DNA of 64,000 nt from RGIG7179 sp051893555 (GCA_051893555.1 JBJFHL010000015.1:5462-69461); one strand, 5' to 3'. Counted from the first letter of the stretch, positions 40,259 through 49,650 are shown. The notes: generated by a model from the sequence alone, not told the origin. A program made the numbers and translations.

Positions 40259-40287
40259 ATTATATCCCCTGCTCCTCCGCAAGTCAA
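40259..40287 (-). promoter_or_regulatory. Promoter of the DtxR-like regulator unit
   Basis: Minus-strand TTGACT (40287-40282), 17-base spacer, TATAAT (40264-40259), about 40 bases before the start codon. Confidence 0.8.
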
Positions 40288-40294
40288 TAACATG

Positions 40295-41581
40295 CTAAAG
40301 CTGTACCTGGTCCATCATGATATTCAGGATCTCAATGTCCGTTTCTTTCATGCCCACGCGCCCGACATAACCTATGCTCTTTATTGTATCTTCAATATCA
40401 TCCTGGATAATCCCGTCTCCGCCCGGAAACGTCCTGTCCAACATGCTCATCTGATGTCCCAGAAACGCTGCATCCAGTGCAGAGGCGATTTTCGCCGCAC
40501 AGGAAGCCTTGGCACCGTCGCAGACAATGCCTCCCACATTTGCCAGTGTGTTGATCATGGTATTGCAGACTCTTGCGTAACCGCCATCTGCCATGTATGT
40601 AATGGCTGCACCTGCTGCGCAGGCTGCTGTGACCGCCCCGCAAAAAGCAGACAGACTTCCAATGTAGTGTTTCAGATGGATGGCAGTCAGATTGCTGACA
40701 AGCAGTGCACGGTACGTTTTTTCCTCCGATATATTCCATTCTTTCGCAAATTCCAGCACAGGTACGGATACCGTCATGCCCTGGTTTCCACTGCCGGAGT
40801 TGATCACCACAGGAAGGCTGCATCCGCCCATTCGTGCATCCGAGCCGGCTGCTGCGTATGCACGGGCACGCACACGCACATCCTCCGGATAGCTGGAAAG
40901 AAGCGTTCGTCCAACCTCTGCTCCATATGCATGGGACATACCTTCCCTGGCTATGGCTGAATTCATTTCAATCTGGGAATCCAGAAGCGGTATGACCTGC
41001 TGCAGATCTGTTGTATCTGCAAAATCCAGAATGCCCTTCACGGTCAGCGTCCACGGCGTGCTCTTTTCCTGTACCTTCTGCGCATTTGCGTACTGGCTCA
41101 GTTGATACAGTATTCTTCCGTCCTTCGTCATCTCTGCGATGGTGGTATGGCGATTCACGATGGTCACACTGGCGGTATGCGCTCCTGCTGTTACCTTTGC
41201 CACGATATACAGATTCGAAACATTTTCCTGGAGCCGGCAGCTGAAAAACCCTTCCCTTAGCTTTTTTTCGGTCTCACGAATATGCTCCGCAGTAACACAG
41301 GAAAGCACTTCCAGCCCCAGGTCCGCATTACCGCCAACGACACCCAGCACTGCGGCGGCACCCACACCTTTCATTCCGCCGGAATTGGGTACCAATACGC
41401 CTTTCACATTTTTTATGATATTTCCGCTGCAGCAGATGTCAATGTGTTCCGGCATTTCTCCCAGCACCTGCCGTGCCTTCGCCGCTGCATATGCGATAGC
41501 GATGGGCTCTGTACATCCCAGTGCCGGCACCAGCTCACTGTATAAAAGATCAATCCACTCTCTCTGCTGTTCTTTCTCCAT
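40295..41581 (-). CDS. L-cysteine desulfidase / L-serine dehydratase-alpha-like protein (CyuA, UPF0597)
   Basis: The 428-residue protein matches UPF0597/CyuA: ALGCTEPIAIAYAAAKA near the start, CCSGNIIKNVKGVLVPNSGGMKG, GSGNQGMTVSVPVLEFA, then NVGGIVCDGAKASCAAKIASALDAA. The conserved Cys residues bind a [4Fe-4S] cluster in archaeal cysteine desulfidase, which splits cysteine to pyruvate, ammonia and sulfide. It has a consensus promoter covered by a palindromic operator and lies divergent from an FCD regulator. This suggests induction by an amino or organic acid. Confidence 0.9.
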   Translation of the reverse strand: MEKEQQREWIDLLYSELVPALGCTEPIAIAYAAAKARQVLGEMPEHIDICCSGNIIKNVKGVLVPNSGGMKGVGAAAVLGVVGGNADLGLEVLSCVTAEHIRETEKKLREGFFSCRLQENVSNLYIVAKVTAGAHTASVTIVNRHTTIAEMTKDGRILYQLSQYANAQKVQEKSTPWTLTVKGILDFADTTDLQQVIPLLDSQIEMNSAIAREGMSHAYGAEVGRTLLSSYPEDVRVRARAYAAAGSDARMGGCSLPVVINSGSGNQGMTVSVPVLEFAKEWNISEEKTYRALLVSNLTAIHLKHYIGSLSAFCGAVTAACAAGAAITYMADGGYARVCNTMINTLANVGGIVCDGAKASCAAKIASALDAAFLGHQMSMLDRTFPGGDGIIQDDIEDTIKSIGYVGRVGMKETDIEILNIMMDQVQL

Positions 41582-41607
41582 CCCTGTTTCCTCTTTGCAT
41601 CCTTGCT

Positions 41608-41640
41608 AATCATATTACTAGTAATATCAGTAATATGATT
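41608..41640. promoter_or_regulatory. Operator between cyuA-like gene and FCD regulator
   Basis: A perfect 16-base palindrome ATATTACTAGTAATAT (41612-41627) overlaps a wider repeat AATCATATTAC (41608-41618) / GTAATATGATT (41630-41640). It covers the region from the -10 box to beyond the start point of the cyuA-like promoter, a classic repressor position. Confidence 0.8.
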
Positions 41641-41666
41641 ATAAATGTGCTTTCCATAATTGTCAA
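41638..41666 (-). promoter_or_regulatory. Consensus promoter of the cyuA-like gene
   Basis: Minus-strand TTGACA (41666-41661), 17-base spacer, TATAAT (41643-41638), both boxes at full consensus. Such a strong promoter implies tight control by the overlapping operator. Confidence 0.9.
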
Positions 41667-41756
41667 TGCAGTTTTGCTCTTTTCTTCTTTCGTAGCTTCT
41701 GTTATACTGTTTCTATGCATACTGTTCATGTATCAGAGAAAGGAACCTGCAGAATT

Positions 41757-42398
41757 ATGAAAAATGAACGCAGTCTGAAAGAATCGATCTATAATGCTGT
41801 ACTCGAAGATATTCTGACGCTGGAATACCGTCCTGGTGAAATTTTAAATGAAAAAAATCTGATAGAAAAGTATCAGTGCAGTAAGTCGCCGGTTCGTGAG
41901 GCCCTGCTGGCACTCTGCGCTGACAATGTTTTGAGAAATATCCCCCGCTATGGCTATGAAGTCGTTCGTCTGACCATGGAGGATATCCACGAAATGATTC
42001 AGTTTCGATATATTCTGGAAAGCAGCATGCTTCAGCTGAATATACAGCACTTCACATCTTCCCAGCTTGACAGGCTGGCTGCCATTGATGCCCTCTGCCG
42101 GGAATCCGATGAAGATCTGTGGGCGCATTGGGAAAGAAACACAGAATTTCATCTGAAGCTGATCGGCTACTGCGGCAGCAATTACGCCGTAGAAGAGCTT
42201 TCCCGATGCATGAATCGCCTGAAGCGGGCCTATGCCCAGTGCCGCCGGGATAAACTGGAACATCCCGATGGTCCTCTGGATACCCGCAACCATGCCCTTT
42301 TGCTGGAGTGCCTCCGCCAGCATGATACCGACGGGGCACTTCGCTGTCTGCGAGATGATCTGAACGACTTCGGCAGACTGGATCGGGTGTTTATATAG
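41757..42398 (+). CDS. GntR-family FCD-domain transcriptional regulator
   Basis: The 213-residue regulator has an N-terminal winged helix (SLKESIYNAVLEDILTLEYRPGEILNEKNLIEKYQCSKSPVREALLAL) and an all-helical FCD ligand-binding domain (about 80-213) with EFHLKLIGYCGS carrying a metal-type His and a later HALLLECL. FCD regulators bind small organic acids and usually repress. It is divergent from the cyuA-like gene with a palindromic operator between, so it most likely controls that gene and itself. A candidate -10 (TATACT, 41703-41708) lies upstream. Confidence 0.9.
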   Translation: MKNERSLKESIYNAVLEDILTLEYRPGEILNEKNLIEKYQCSKSPVREALLALCADNVLRNIPRYGYEVVRLTMEDIHEMIQFRYILESSMLQLNIQHFTSSQLDRLAAIDALCRESDEDLWAHWERNTEFHLKLIGYCGSNYAVEELSRCMNRLKRAYAQCRRDKLEHPDGPLDTRNHALLLECLRQHDTDGALRCLRDDLNDFGRLDRVFI

Positions 42399-42406
42399 AA
42401 CGCGGA

Positions 42407-43138
42407 TTATCTGTTTCCTGCATGGTATTTTCTTACCATGTCCATATAGTATTCCATCATCTTCTTACCGGTTTCTTTTCTTTCTTTCGTAATTCCGGTA
42501 TACATCATTCTTTCCGGATGCCATTGGAGGCCGATGATCGGGTGGCTTTCGTGAACCAGCACATCCACGACTTCCTTCTCCCAGTTTTCTTTCTCTGCAC
42601 GGCCGGTGGTATCCTCACAGACCCAGCGGGCTGCCACCTGCAGGCCTTCACCGACGCGTCCTACTGCCTGGTGATGACGGGAATTGACCATTAAACTTTC
42701 CCCATACAGTTTTTCCATAAAGGTTCCCGGGGTTGTGTAAAGTTTGTGAAAACGATCCGGAATACGGGTTGTATGTGCCTCTGCTGCCTTCAGATGCTGG
42801 TTGATGGATCCGCCGAAATATACATTGATAAATTGAATTCCCCTGCACATTCCCAGCACCGGTATTTCCTTTTCGCAGGCGATATCCAGGATTCGGCGCT
42901 GTCCTTCGTCCAGTTCGTCGTCAATTTTCACGGCGCCGCAGACTTCTTCACCCCAGATGGCCGGGTTGATATCGTTATAGCTGCCCGGCACGATGATGCC
43001 GTCCGCATCTTCTGCCTTTTCCGGATTCAGAGAAAGTCGCACATCCCATGCACCCAGATCCTTTAGTGCCATGACATAATACTCAAAGTCGTTTATGGTT
43101 CCTTCTTTATCTGCAAGAAGAATATTGATTCTGTCCAT
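42407..43138 (-). CDS. Class I glutamine amidotransferase-like gamma-Glu hydrolase (peptidase C26)
   Basis: The 243-residue enzyme has the catalytic Cys in VLGMCRGIQFINVYFGGS, an oxyanion-type IIVPGSYNDINPAIWGEE, the His-Glu pair in GLQWHPERM, and HTTRIPDRFHKLY. C26 hydrolases cut gamma-glutamyl bonds, as in PuuD. Muropeptides contain gamma-D-Glu links, so a role in cell-wall peptide breakdown fits the neighbouring S66 gene, but PuuD-type polyamine catabolism is also possible. Starts: ATG 43138 or GTG 43144 after GAGAGG. It follows the S66 gene by 38 bases. Confidence 0.85.
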   Translation of the reverse strand: MDRINILLADKEGTINDFEYYVMALKDLGAWDVRLSLNPEKAEDADGIIVPGSYNDINPAIWGEEVCGAVKIDDELDEGQRRILDIACEKEIPVLGMCRGIQFINVYFGGSINQHLKAAEAHTTRIPDRFHKLYTTPGTFMEKLYGESLMVNSRHHQAVGRVGEGLQVAARWVCEDTTGRAEKENWEKEVVDVLVHESHPIIGLQWHPERMMYTGITKERKETGKKMMEYYMDMVRKYHAGNR

Positions 43139-43176
43139 TTCCACTCTTACCTCTCTACCTTTTTATCTATTTTCTG

Positions 43177-44118
43177 TTATCTCTCCACCTGGAAACGAAT
43201 GGTTCTGTTTTTCGTATCCATTTCACACATGGCGCCAATCGGCAGCGTGATCATCGGCTGTCCGTGACCGGACTGTATATTCGTAATGACCGGTACCTTG
43301 TCAGCATCCGGCCTGCCGCAGCTGCGAATGGCGTCCATAATGACCCGCTCCGGACCGTAATCCGGTTCATCAATTTCCATATCGGTAAACTGACCCAGCA
43401 GGACGCCTTTCACCTTATCAAATTTGCCCGCATCCCGCAGTTGGAATACGGTCCGGTCCAGATTGCCGATGTGTCCATGGACTTCCTCAATAAAGAGGAT
43501 CTTCCCGTCGGTATCAACTTCATATGGCGTACCGATGGATGTGCCGATCAACTCCAGATTTCCTCCAGCCAAAGGCGCCCGGGCGATTCCACTGCCCGCC
43601 TGGGCAATAACCATGGGATGGTCAGCCGGTTCCCTGTAACAGTATTCGCTTTCCGCATTCAGCGCCGTCTCAAAAGCAGTTCTCGTGTCATCATCATATG
43701 CATCCACCATGTTGGAAGAGACCATCGGACCATGGAATGTCACCAGTCCGCACCGGTCTGCGAAAAGATTCAGCATGGTGGTGGTATCGCTGTAGCCGAC
43801 GAAAATTTTCGGATTCTCCCGCACAATGTCCAGATCCACGCCGGTAATCATCCGATTGGAACCGTCGCCGCCCCGTACGCAAAAAATGGCGTCCACTTCC
43901 GGGTCCGCAAACATCCGGTTGAGCCACTGTGCACGGACGGTTTCTTCCCCCGCCATATACCCTGCCTTGTTTGCAGTAATATTGTCAGCAACTTTCAGCC
44001 TGTACCCTTTTCCTTTCAGAAAGGCAATGCAGGCTGCAAGCCGCTCTTCACCGATAAAAGAGCTGCAGGCCACCAGACCGATGCATGCACCTTTCTCCAG
44101 CTTCTTTGGAAATTTCAT
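43177..44118 (-). CDS. S66 family LD-carboxypeptidase / MccF-like peptidase
   Basis: The 313-residue protein has the S66 layout: GACIGLVACSSF, AIFCVRGGDGSNRM, the nucleophile Ser in FVGYSDTTTMLN, then FHGPMVSS, GGNLELIGTSIGTPYE, the catalytic Glu in LFIEEVHGHIGNLDR and a final His in IQSGHGQP. LdcA-type members remove the terminal D-Ala from tetrapeptides during wall recycling; MccF-type members cut microcin-like amides. No signal peptide is seen, so it is cytoplasmic. It lies right after the peptide importer operon's terminator, with a GGGGAG ribosome site. Confidence 0.88.
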   Translation of the reverse strand: MKFPKKLEKGACIGLVACSSFIGEERLAACIAFLKGKGYRLKVADNITANKAGYMAGEETVRAQWLNRMFADPEVDAIFCVRGGDGSNRMITGVDLDIVRENPKIFVGYSDTTTMLNLFADRCGLVTFHGPMVSSNMVDAYDDDTRTAFETALNAESEYCYREPADHPMVIAQAGSGIARAPLAGGNLELIGTSIGTPYEVDTDGKILFIEEVHGHIGNLDRTVFQLRDAGKFDKVKGVLLGQFTDMEIDEPDYGPERVIMDAIRSCGRPDADKVPVITNIQSGHGQPMITLPIGAMCEMDTKNRTIRFQVER

Positions 44119-44175
44119 AGCTTTCTCCCCTGTTTCTATCCTTTTTTCTGTGCCGATGATGCCTCACCGGTCATT

Positions 44176-44209
44176 CTGAAAAAGGCACCGGAGGTTTCTC
44201 CGGTGCCCT
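44176..44209 (-). terminator. Terminator after the peptide importer operon
   Basis: GGCACCGGAG (44184-44193) pairs with CTCCGGTGCC (44198-44207), 10 bp with a 4-base loop, followed on the minus strand by TTTTTC. It ends the operon after the binding-protein gene. Confidence 0.92.
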
Positions 44210-44247
44210 TCTCGTTGTGTAGTGCGTTTATTTATTGCAATATGGAA

Positions 44248-45825
44248 TTAAGCTTCCCAATGCATGTCTGCAGTGGACAGAGTACCGTCGGCCTTCGCAA
44301 CGACGCCCTTCAGTTCGGTTCTGATTGCAGTGTAGTCATTATCCATGAACAGCGGAATGATGTTCATATTTTCGAACATACGCATCTGAATTTCGCCGAT
44401 CTTTTCCACACGCTTAGCGGTATCCGGTTCGCCTGCTGCTTCTTTTACCATCTTACGATAGGTGTCATCGTTTCCTGGAGCGTTCTTATCATAGTAGCAG
44501 ATGTTAAAGATCAGAATTGGTTCTGCCCATCCGAGGCCAGCGATACCCATATCATAGTCATCGCTGTTGCAGCGTTCGTGGATGTAGTTCCAATCCAGAG
44601 CTTCGATGGACATATCAAATCCAACCTGTGCCAGCTGGTTTGCCATTGCTTCCGGAATCACCGTCCAGTCGGTCCATGCCAGGAAAGTGAAGCTCAGAGT
44701 CTGACCGTCTTTTTCGCGGATGCCGTCGCCGTTGGTATCAACCCATCCGGATTCTTCCAGCAGTTCAATCGCCTTGTCCGGATTGTAGCTGTAGTTTTCC
44801 TGGAACCATGCTTTTGCATCTGCGTTGAAGCACTGCATGGAGTCGATAATGATGGAATAAGTCGGAGTCAGTCCGCCTTCGGAGATTTCCTGGAATTCGT
44901 CTCTGTCGATTGCCAGTGCGAATGCCTTACGAACATTAATGTCAGAGAAGATGGAATTATCTGTATTCAGTTCCACATAGTTAGTGCAAGGATAGGAAGC
45001 GTTAATCAGTTCAACGCCTTCAGCTCCTTCCAGTTCCAGTCTCTGATCCTTGGAAGTGGACATGATAAAGTCTGCAGAACCGCTCTTCAGTTCTTCGGTT
45101 TCAGTGAAGTCTTCTACGTTGAAGCGGCACTTGATCTTTTCGAATGCCCACGGACCGTTGGTTTCAATCAGCGGATTGAAGGTCTTATAGTCGTCGTTTC
45201 TTACCAGATTTACTTCAGAACCGGATACATATCCGTTTTCGTCAGCCAGTCTGTAAGGACCATAAGGGTGGCATCCCCACATCAGTTCATCATTGGACAT
45301 GGAATCTAATTCATCCTTGTCGATCAGGCAGATGAAGTCTGCACAGAAGTAGTATTCCATATCGGATGAGAAGTGGCTCAGGTTCAGCTTCACGGTTCTG
45401 CCGTCGATATCGATGGATTCGATGTTCGCATAACCATCACAGTACGGGCTGACTTCCAGACCGTGCTCGATGGAGGCCTTTACATCTTCCGGCTGTACTT
45501 CTTCTCCGGTGGAGTAGTACAGACCTTCCGGAACGGTAAAGGTTACGTTGCTTCCGTCTTCTGCTACGGTCCAGCCCTGACAGATATTGTCAACTACCTG
45601 TGCATTGTCCGGATCCCAGCTGAATAAGGATGCGCCAACCCATGACTGTCCGCCGGAACTGCTGTCCAGCTGGAAAGAGTCTACGCCGTACCATTCGCTG
45701 TCGAAAACAACCAGTTCGGTCTTTTCAGCAGGTTCTGCGCTGCCGCTGTTATCTCCGCCGCCGCATGCAGCCATGGAGAATACCATCGCGAAGATCAGCG
45801 CAATTGCTAATAACTTCTTCTTCAT
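44248..45825 (-). CDS. Peptide ABC transporter substrate-binding lipoprotein (SBP family 5)
   Basis: The 525-residue protein starts with a lipoprotein signal ending SMAAC (Cys about 21), then the family 5 solute-binding fold: VVDNICQGWTVAEDGSNVTFTVPEGLYYSTGEEVQPEDVKASIEH, SGSEVNLVRNDDYKT, DINVRKAFALAIDRDEF and GLGWAEPILIFNICYYD. It captures peptides outside the cell for the OppBCDF-like importer encoded just upstream. AAGGAGG precedes the ATG at 45825. A 52-base gap separates it from the second ATPase gene; it ends at a strong terminator. Confidence 0.93.
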   Translation of the reverse strand: MKKKLLAIALIFAMVFSMAACGGGDNSGSAEPAEKTELVVFDSEWYGVDSFQLDSSSGGQSWVGASLFSWDPDNAQVVDNICQGWTVAEDGSNVTFTVPEGLYYSTGEEVQPEDVKASIEHGLEVSPYCDGYANIESIDIDGRTVKLNLSHFSSDMEYYFCADFICLIDKDELDSMSNDELMWGCHPYGPYRLADENGYVSGSEVNLVRNDDYKTFNPLIETNGPWAFEKIKCRFNVEDFTETEELKSGSADFIMSTSKDQRLELEGAEGVELINASYPCTNYVELNTDNSIFSDINVRKAFALAIDRDEFQEISEGGLTPTYSIIIDSMQCFNADAKAWFQENYSYNPDKAIELLEESGWVDTNGDGIREKDGQTLSFTFLAWTDWTVIPEAMANQLAQVGFDMSIEALDWNYIHERCNSDDYDMGIAGLGWAEPILIFNICYYDKNAPGNDDTYRKMVKEAAGEPDTAKRVEKIGEIQMRMFENMNIIPLFMDNDYTAIRTELKGVVAKADGTLSTADMHWEA

Positions 45826-45877
45826 AAAATTGTCCTCCTTTATGAGATATCTATTGCAATAAATATTACAACCTGTT

Positions 45878-46867
45878 TTATTCTGCTTCCCTGCCCTGCA
45901 GCGGGTGGAAGCAGGCCACCTGATGACCATCTCCGATCATCGTATCCGGCGGCATAGAAGTCTTACATTCTTCTGTGGCGAACTCACATCTGTCACAGAA
46001 CCGGCAGCCCGGTCCAATCTTGATCAGGCTTCCCGGATCTCCCTTCATAACTTCTTTCTTCTTATCACGCAGCTCCGGATCCAGAATCGGTGCCGCATTC
46101 AGCAGACCGCGGGTATACGGATGTTTCGCATTTTCTGCGATTTCCTCCGTCGGTCCGAATTCCACCAGACGTCCCAGATACATGACAGCGATTCGATCAC
46201 TGATATATTTGATAACATTCAGGTCGTGGGTGATGACCAAGTAGGTCAGCCCCATTTCTTCCTGCAGATCCAGCAGCAGGTTCAGAATCTGTGCCTGCAC
46301 GGAAATGTCCAGGGCACTGGTCGGTTCATCTAAGATCATCACCTTCGGATTCAGTGCCAGTGCACGGGCGATGGCGATACGCTGGAGCTGTCCGCCGGAC
46401 AGCTGGTGCGGATAGGAGTCCAGATATCTCTGGTCCATCTTTACCATTTCCAGTACTTCTTTTGCCTTCTGCTTTGCCTCTGCTTTCGGCACGCCGTGAA
46501 TAATCATCGGACGCATAATAGAACTTTCCACGGTCTGACGTGGATTCAGGTTGGATGCCGGATCCTGAAATACGACTGCCACATCCTTGCGAATCTGTTT
46601 GATGTCGGCGCGGCTGGCCTTATCCAAATCCACCCCGTTGATGACAATCTTTCCGTCTGTCTTGGATGTCAGGTTCAGGATCACACGGGCCAGAGTCGTC
46701 TTTCCGCTTCCGGATTCCCCTACCAGGCCGACAATTTCCCCCTGTTTGATGGTCAAGGTGATATCATCCACCGCTTTTACCTTGGTTGAATCCTTTTTCA
46801 GCAGGCCTTTCGAGATGGAAAAGTATTTTTTCAGACCATTGAGTTCAATCATAGGTTTCTGTTCCAT
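45878..46867 (-). CDS. oppF: Oligopeptide ABC transporter ATP-binding protein (OppF-like)
   Basis: The 329-residue ATPase has Walker A (GESGSGKTT), signature (LSGGQLQRIAIARAL), Walker B (VMILDEPTSALD) and the C-terminal oligopeptide domain with the GPGCRFCDRCEFATEEC cluster-binding string typical of OppD/DppD-type proteins. It energises peptide import with the adjacent OppD-like partner. Its start lies immediately after the oppD-like stop, with AGGAGG upstream. Confidence 0.93.
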   Translation of the reverse strand: MEQKPMIELNGLKKYFSISKGLLKKDSTKVKAVDDITLTIKQGEIVGLVGESGSGKTTLARVILNLTSKTDGKIVINGVDLDKASRADIKQIRKDVAVVFQDPASNLNPRQTVESSIMRPMIIHGVPKAEAKQKAKEVLEMVKMDQRYLDSYPHQLSGGQLQRIAIARALALNPKVMILDEPTSALDISVQAQILNLLLDLQEEMGLTYLVITHDLNVIKYISDRIAVMYLGRLVEFGPTEEIAENAKHPYTRGLLNAAPILDPELRDKKKEVMKGDPGSLIKIGPGCRFCDRCEFATEECKTSMPPDTMIGDGHQVACFHPLQGREAE

Positions 46868-47842
46868 TTACTTTTCCTCCTTTCCAGCCAGATGGCAGCG
46901 GCAGTAGTGATCTTCAGATACGAAAACGGTCTCCGGTGTTTCATTGAAGCATTTTTCTACTGCATATGGACACCGGTTCGCAAACCGGCATCCCGGCTTC
47001 TTCTCGGTGATCCGCGGAACGGAACCATCGATGGTCTGCAGGCGTCCTTCTTTCTTCGTTTTTCTTGGAAGTGCCTGCATCAGGAGTCTGGTATACGGAT
47101 GGGTCGGATTTCTGAATATTTCATAGACATCGCCGCTTTCTATCATTTCGCCGGCGTACATGACACCGATCCGGTCTGCGATTTCCGCAACCAGACCAAA
47201 GTTATGGGTAATCAGCATGATGGCAGTGTTGAACTGCCTTTTCAGTTCCTTCATGATTTCCAGAATCTGCGCTTCGATGGTCACATCCAACGCGGTGGTC
47301 GGTTCATCGGCAATGAGCAGTTCCGGATTCCTGGACAGCATCATGGCAATCATGATACGCTGCCGCATGCCGCCGGACAGTTCATGCGGAAAACTTTTCA
47401 TCCGCTCTTCCGCATCCGGCATCTTCACATCTTTAAATAACTTCAATACCCGGTTCCAGGCTTCTTCCTTCGATACATTATCCAGCAGGATCGCCTCTGC
47501 CGTCTGATCTCCTACGGTGTATACCGGGTTCAGAGAATCCAGCGGATTCTGGAAAATCATACCGATTTCCTTGCCGCGGATCTTTTCCATCTCCGGACGG
47601 GTACATTCCCGCAGGTCTTTGTCCTTAAAGATGATCTTTCCTGTAATTTCTTCATTTCCACCCGGCAGCAGGTTCATGATGCTGTGGGCGACAGTGGATT
47701 TGCCGCAGCCGGATTCCCCGACAATGGCGAATACTTCACCTTTATTCAGCACGCAGTTTACATCGTTTACTGCGGAAAGATATCCGTCCTTTACTTTATA
47801 ATCGATGGACAGATGTTCCAGTCTTAGTAATTCTTCACTCAT
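46868..47842 (-). CDS. oppD: Oligopeptide ABC transporter ATP-binding protein (OppD-like)
   Basis: The 324-residue ATPase has Walker A (GESGCGKST), an OppD-type Q-loop (IGMIFQNPLDSLNPVYTVGDQ), signature (LSGGMRQRIMIAMML), Walker B (LLIADEPTTALD) and a C-terminal KPGCRFANRCPYAVEKC string. LSGGMRQR is diagnostic of the D subunit. It pairs with the OppF-like gene at 45878-46867 and lies 14 bases after the OppC-like gene. Confidence 0.93.
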   Translation of the reverse strand: MSEELLRLEHLSIDYKVKDGYLSAVNDVNCVLNKGEVFAIVGESGCGKSTVAHSIMNLLPGGNEEITGKIIFKDKDLRECTRPEMEKIRGKEIGMIFQNPLDSLNPVYTVGDQTAEAILLDNVSKEEAWNRVLKLFKDVKMPDAEERMKSFPHELSGGMRQRIMIAMMLSRNPELLIADEPTTALDVTIEAQILEIMKELKRQFNTAIMLITHNFGLVAEIADRIGVMYAGEMIESGDVYEIFRNPTHPYTRLLMQALPRKTKKEGRLQTIDGSVPRITEKKPGCRFANRCPYAVEKCFNETPETVFVSEDHYCRCHLAGKEEK

Positions 47843-47856
47843 ACTTCTGCCCCTTT

Positions 47857-48708
47857 CTACTGCGTCTTCATATGCGGGTCAATCAGGTCACGGAGACCTT
47901 CGCCCAGCAGATTGAAGCCGAAAGTAACATAAACCAGAGCAATGCCCGGCCAGATGGTCAGCCAAGGTGCTCTCTGAATATAACTCAATCCCAGAGAAAT
48001 GGCAAGCCCCCAGTCCGGTGAAGGCGGCTGGGAACCCAGTCCCAGGAAGGACAGGGTCGTGGTAGACATGATGGTTCCCGGCAGGTTCAGAGATACCATA
48101 ACCAGCAGGGATGGGATAACATTCGGCAGGATATACCGCATCATCAGCGCCACATTGCTCTCACCGAAGGCTTTTCCGGTTTCCACGAAGGCCATGTTTC
48201 TGAGGGACATGGTCTTGGCGCGAACGATACGGGCATAGCTGGCCCAGGCTACCAGGGAGATGGCGATGATGGTATTGGTTAAGCTCTTTCCAAGAATCGT
48301 GACTACCGCCAGTGCCAGGATGGTCCCCGGAATACACCAGGTCAGGTCGGTCATAAAAGTCAGCACGCGGTCAACCCATTTGCCGAAGAAACCGCAGGCC
48401 AGACCGATGACAACGCCGATGGCCAGCTGCAGGGAGCCACCCAGAAAAGCAACCCAGAGGGCAATCCGGGAACCGTATACAATTCTGGAGAACATATCTC
48501 TTCCCAGGTCATCGGTTCCAAACAGATGTGCAGAGCTCGGAGCCTCCAGACGACCGCCTGTTTTCTGTGCCGCATAGTCAAACGGCGCGATCTGATCTGC
48601 AAAAATCGCTACTAAAATCACACTGACGATGATGATGAAACCAATCATGAAGTTTGCATTATGGGTGCACTCATGGAGCCGTTCTTTCCATTTATTCTTT
48701 TTCTTCAC
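47857..48708 (-). CDS. oppC: Oligopeptide ABC transporter permease (OppC-like)
   Basis: This 283-residue permease has an N-terminal helix, then the OppC signature HLFGTDDLGRDMFSRIVYGSRIAL, five more helices and the EAA-type loop AKTMSLRNMAFVETGKAFGESNVALMMRYILPNV. The start is uncertain: GTG at 48708 lies 11 bases after GGAGG, while the GTG at 48720 overlaps that site. I chose 48708, one base after the oppB stop. With OppB it forms the peptide channel. Confidence 0.9.
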   Translation of the reverse strand: MKKKNKWKERLHECTHNANFMIGFIIIVSVILVAIFADQIAPFDYAAQKTGGRLEAPSSAHLFGTDDLGRDMFSRIVYGSRIALWVAFLGGSLQLAIGVVIGLACGFFGKWVDRVLTFMTDLTWCIPGTILALAVVTILGKSLTNTIIAISLVAWASYARIVRAKTMSLRNMAFVETGKAFGESNVALMMRYILPNVIPSLLVMVSLNLPGTIMSTTTLSFLGLGSQPPSPDWGLAISLGLSYIQRAPWLTIWPGIALVYVTFGFNLLGEGLRDLIDPHMKTQ

Positions 48709-48709
48709 T

Positions 48710-49612
48710 TTAGTTGTCACCTCCAGCCAGGGACAGACGGATTCTCGGATCCAGAATTCCCATTAAAATATCACTGATCAGGTTGCAGATTACCGTAAGG
48801 ATAGCAATCAGCAGCAGAACTGCCTGTACCACGGTAATGTCCTGTACGATGATGGAGTTCAACAGCAGATTTCCCATGCCCGGGAATCCAAAGATTCTCT
48901 CGGTGATTACCGCACCGGAAATCAGCCAAGGAATGGACATGAAGACCAGCGTCGTCACCAGAATCAGGGAGTTCCGCAGTACATGCTTGATCATAACGGT
49001 CCTTTTCGGCAAACCTTTCGCATAAGCAGTAGTGACATATTTTTCATTGATAACATCCAGTACCTCGGTCTTGGTGATACGAAGCGTTCCTCCTACGCCC
49101 CCGAGCACCATGGTAAGTACAGGCATAATATAGTTCTGCCAGTGTTCATATCCGCTGATCGGTACCAGCTTCAACTGCACCGCCAGGATGAGAATCATCA
49201 GTGCGCCCAGCCAGAAGGACGGGATGGCGGTCAGAAACAGCGAAAAGTTCACTGTAAAGCGATCAAAGAATCCATCTTTCTTTATGGCACAAAGCAAGCC
49301 CAGAGGCAAGGCAATCACCAATTCCAGAACCAGAGATATTCCGCAGAGTTTCAGGCTGTACGGAATTCTTGCCTTCATTAAATCCCACACGGCACTCTTG
49401 TAACGAATGGAAGTTCCAAAATCTCCATGCAGGGCGTTTTTCGCCCAGTTGAAATACTGTGTCATAAACGGCTGGTCATAGCCCAGTTCATGAGCGATCT
49501 CCGCTTTTCTTTCTGCCGATACCTTCCGGTCTACCACCATGTCCACCGGATCACCCGGCAGCATGTACATCAGGCAGAATACAAGGAATGATACTGCGAT
49601 GACAAGCAGCAT
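48710..49612 (-). CDS. oppB: Oligopeptide ABC transporter permease (OppB-like)
   Basis: The OppB-type permease has LPGDPVDMVVDRKVSAERKAEIAHELG after helix 1, RIPYSLKLCGISLVLELVIALPLG and the loop TKTEVLDVINEKYVTTAYAKGLPKRTVMIKHVLRNSL. Coordinates use the first ATG, 300 residues. The reading frame continues upstream of that ATG with codons for VIIRDYIIKRILQG, the usual OppB N-terminus, and a GGGAG ribosome site lies just ahead at the end of dacA. The true start may therefore be a non-AUG codon such as ATT at 49651, overlapping the dacA stop. It follows dacA without a gap. Confidence 0.9.
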   Translation of the reverse strand: MLLVIAVSFLVFCLMYMLPGDPVDMVVDRKVSAERKAEIAHELGYDQPFMTQYFNWAKNALHGDFGTSIRYKSAVWDLMKARIPYSLKLCGISLVLELVIALPLGLLCAIKKDGFFDRFTVNFSLFLTAIPSFWLGALMILILAVQLKLVPISGYEHWQNYIMPVLTMVLGGVGGTLRITKTEVLDVINEKYVTTAYAKGLPKRTVMIKHVLRNSLILVTTLVFMSIPWLISGAVITERIFGFPGMGNLLLNSIIVQDITVVQAVLLLIAILTVICNLISDILMGILDPRIRLSLAGGDN

Positions 49613-49650
49613 ACCCTGTAATATTCTCTTAATAATATAGTCTCTGATAA

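Noticed and set aside
43264..45309. 681-residue plus-strand frame across the S66 and binding-protein genes
   Set aside because: Crosses two minus-strand genes and a terminator; antisense artefact.
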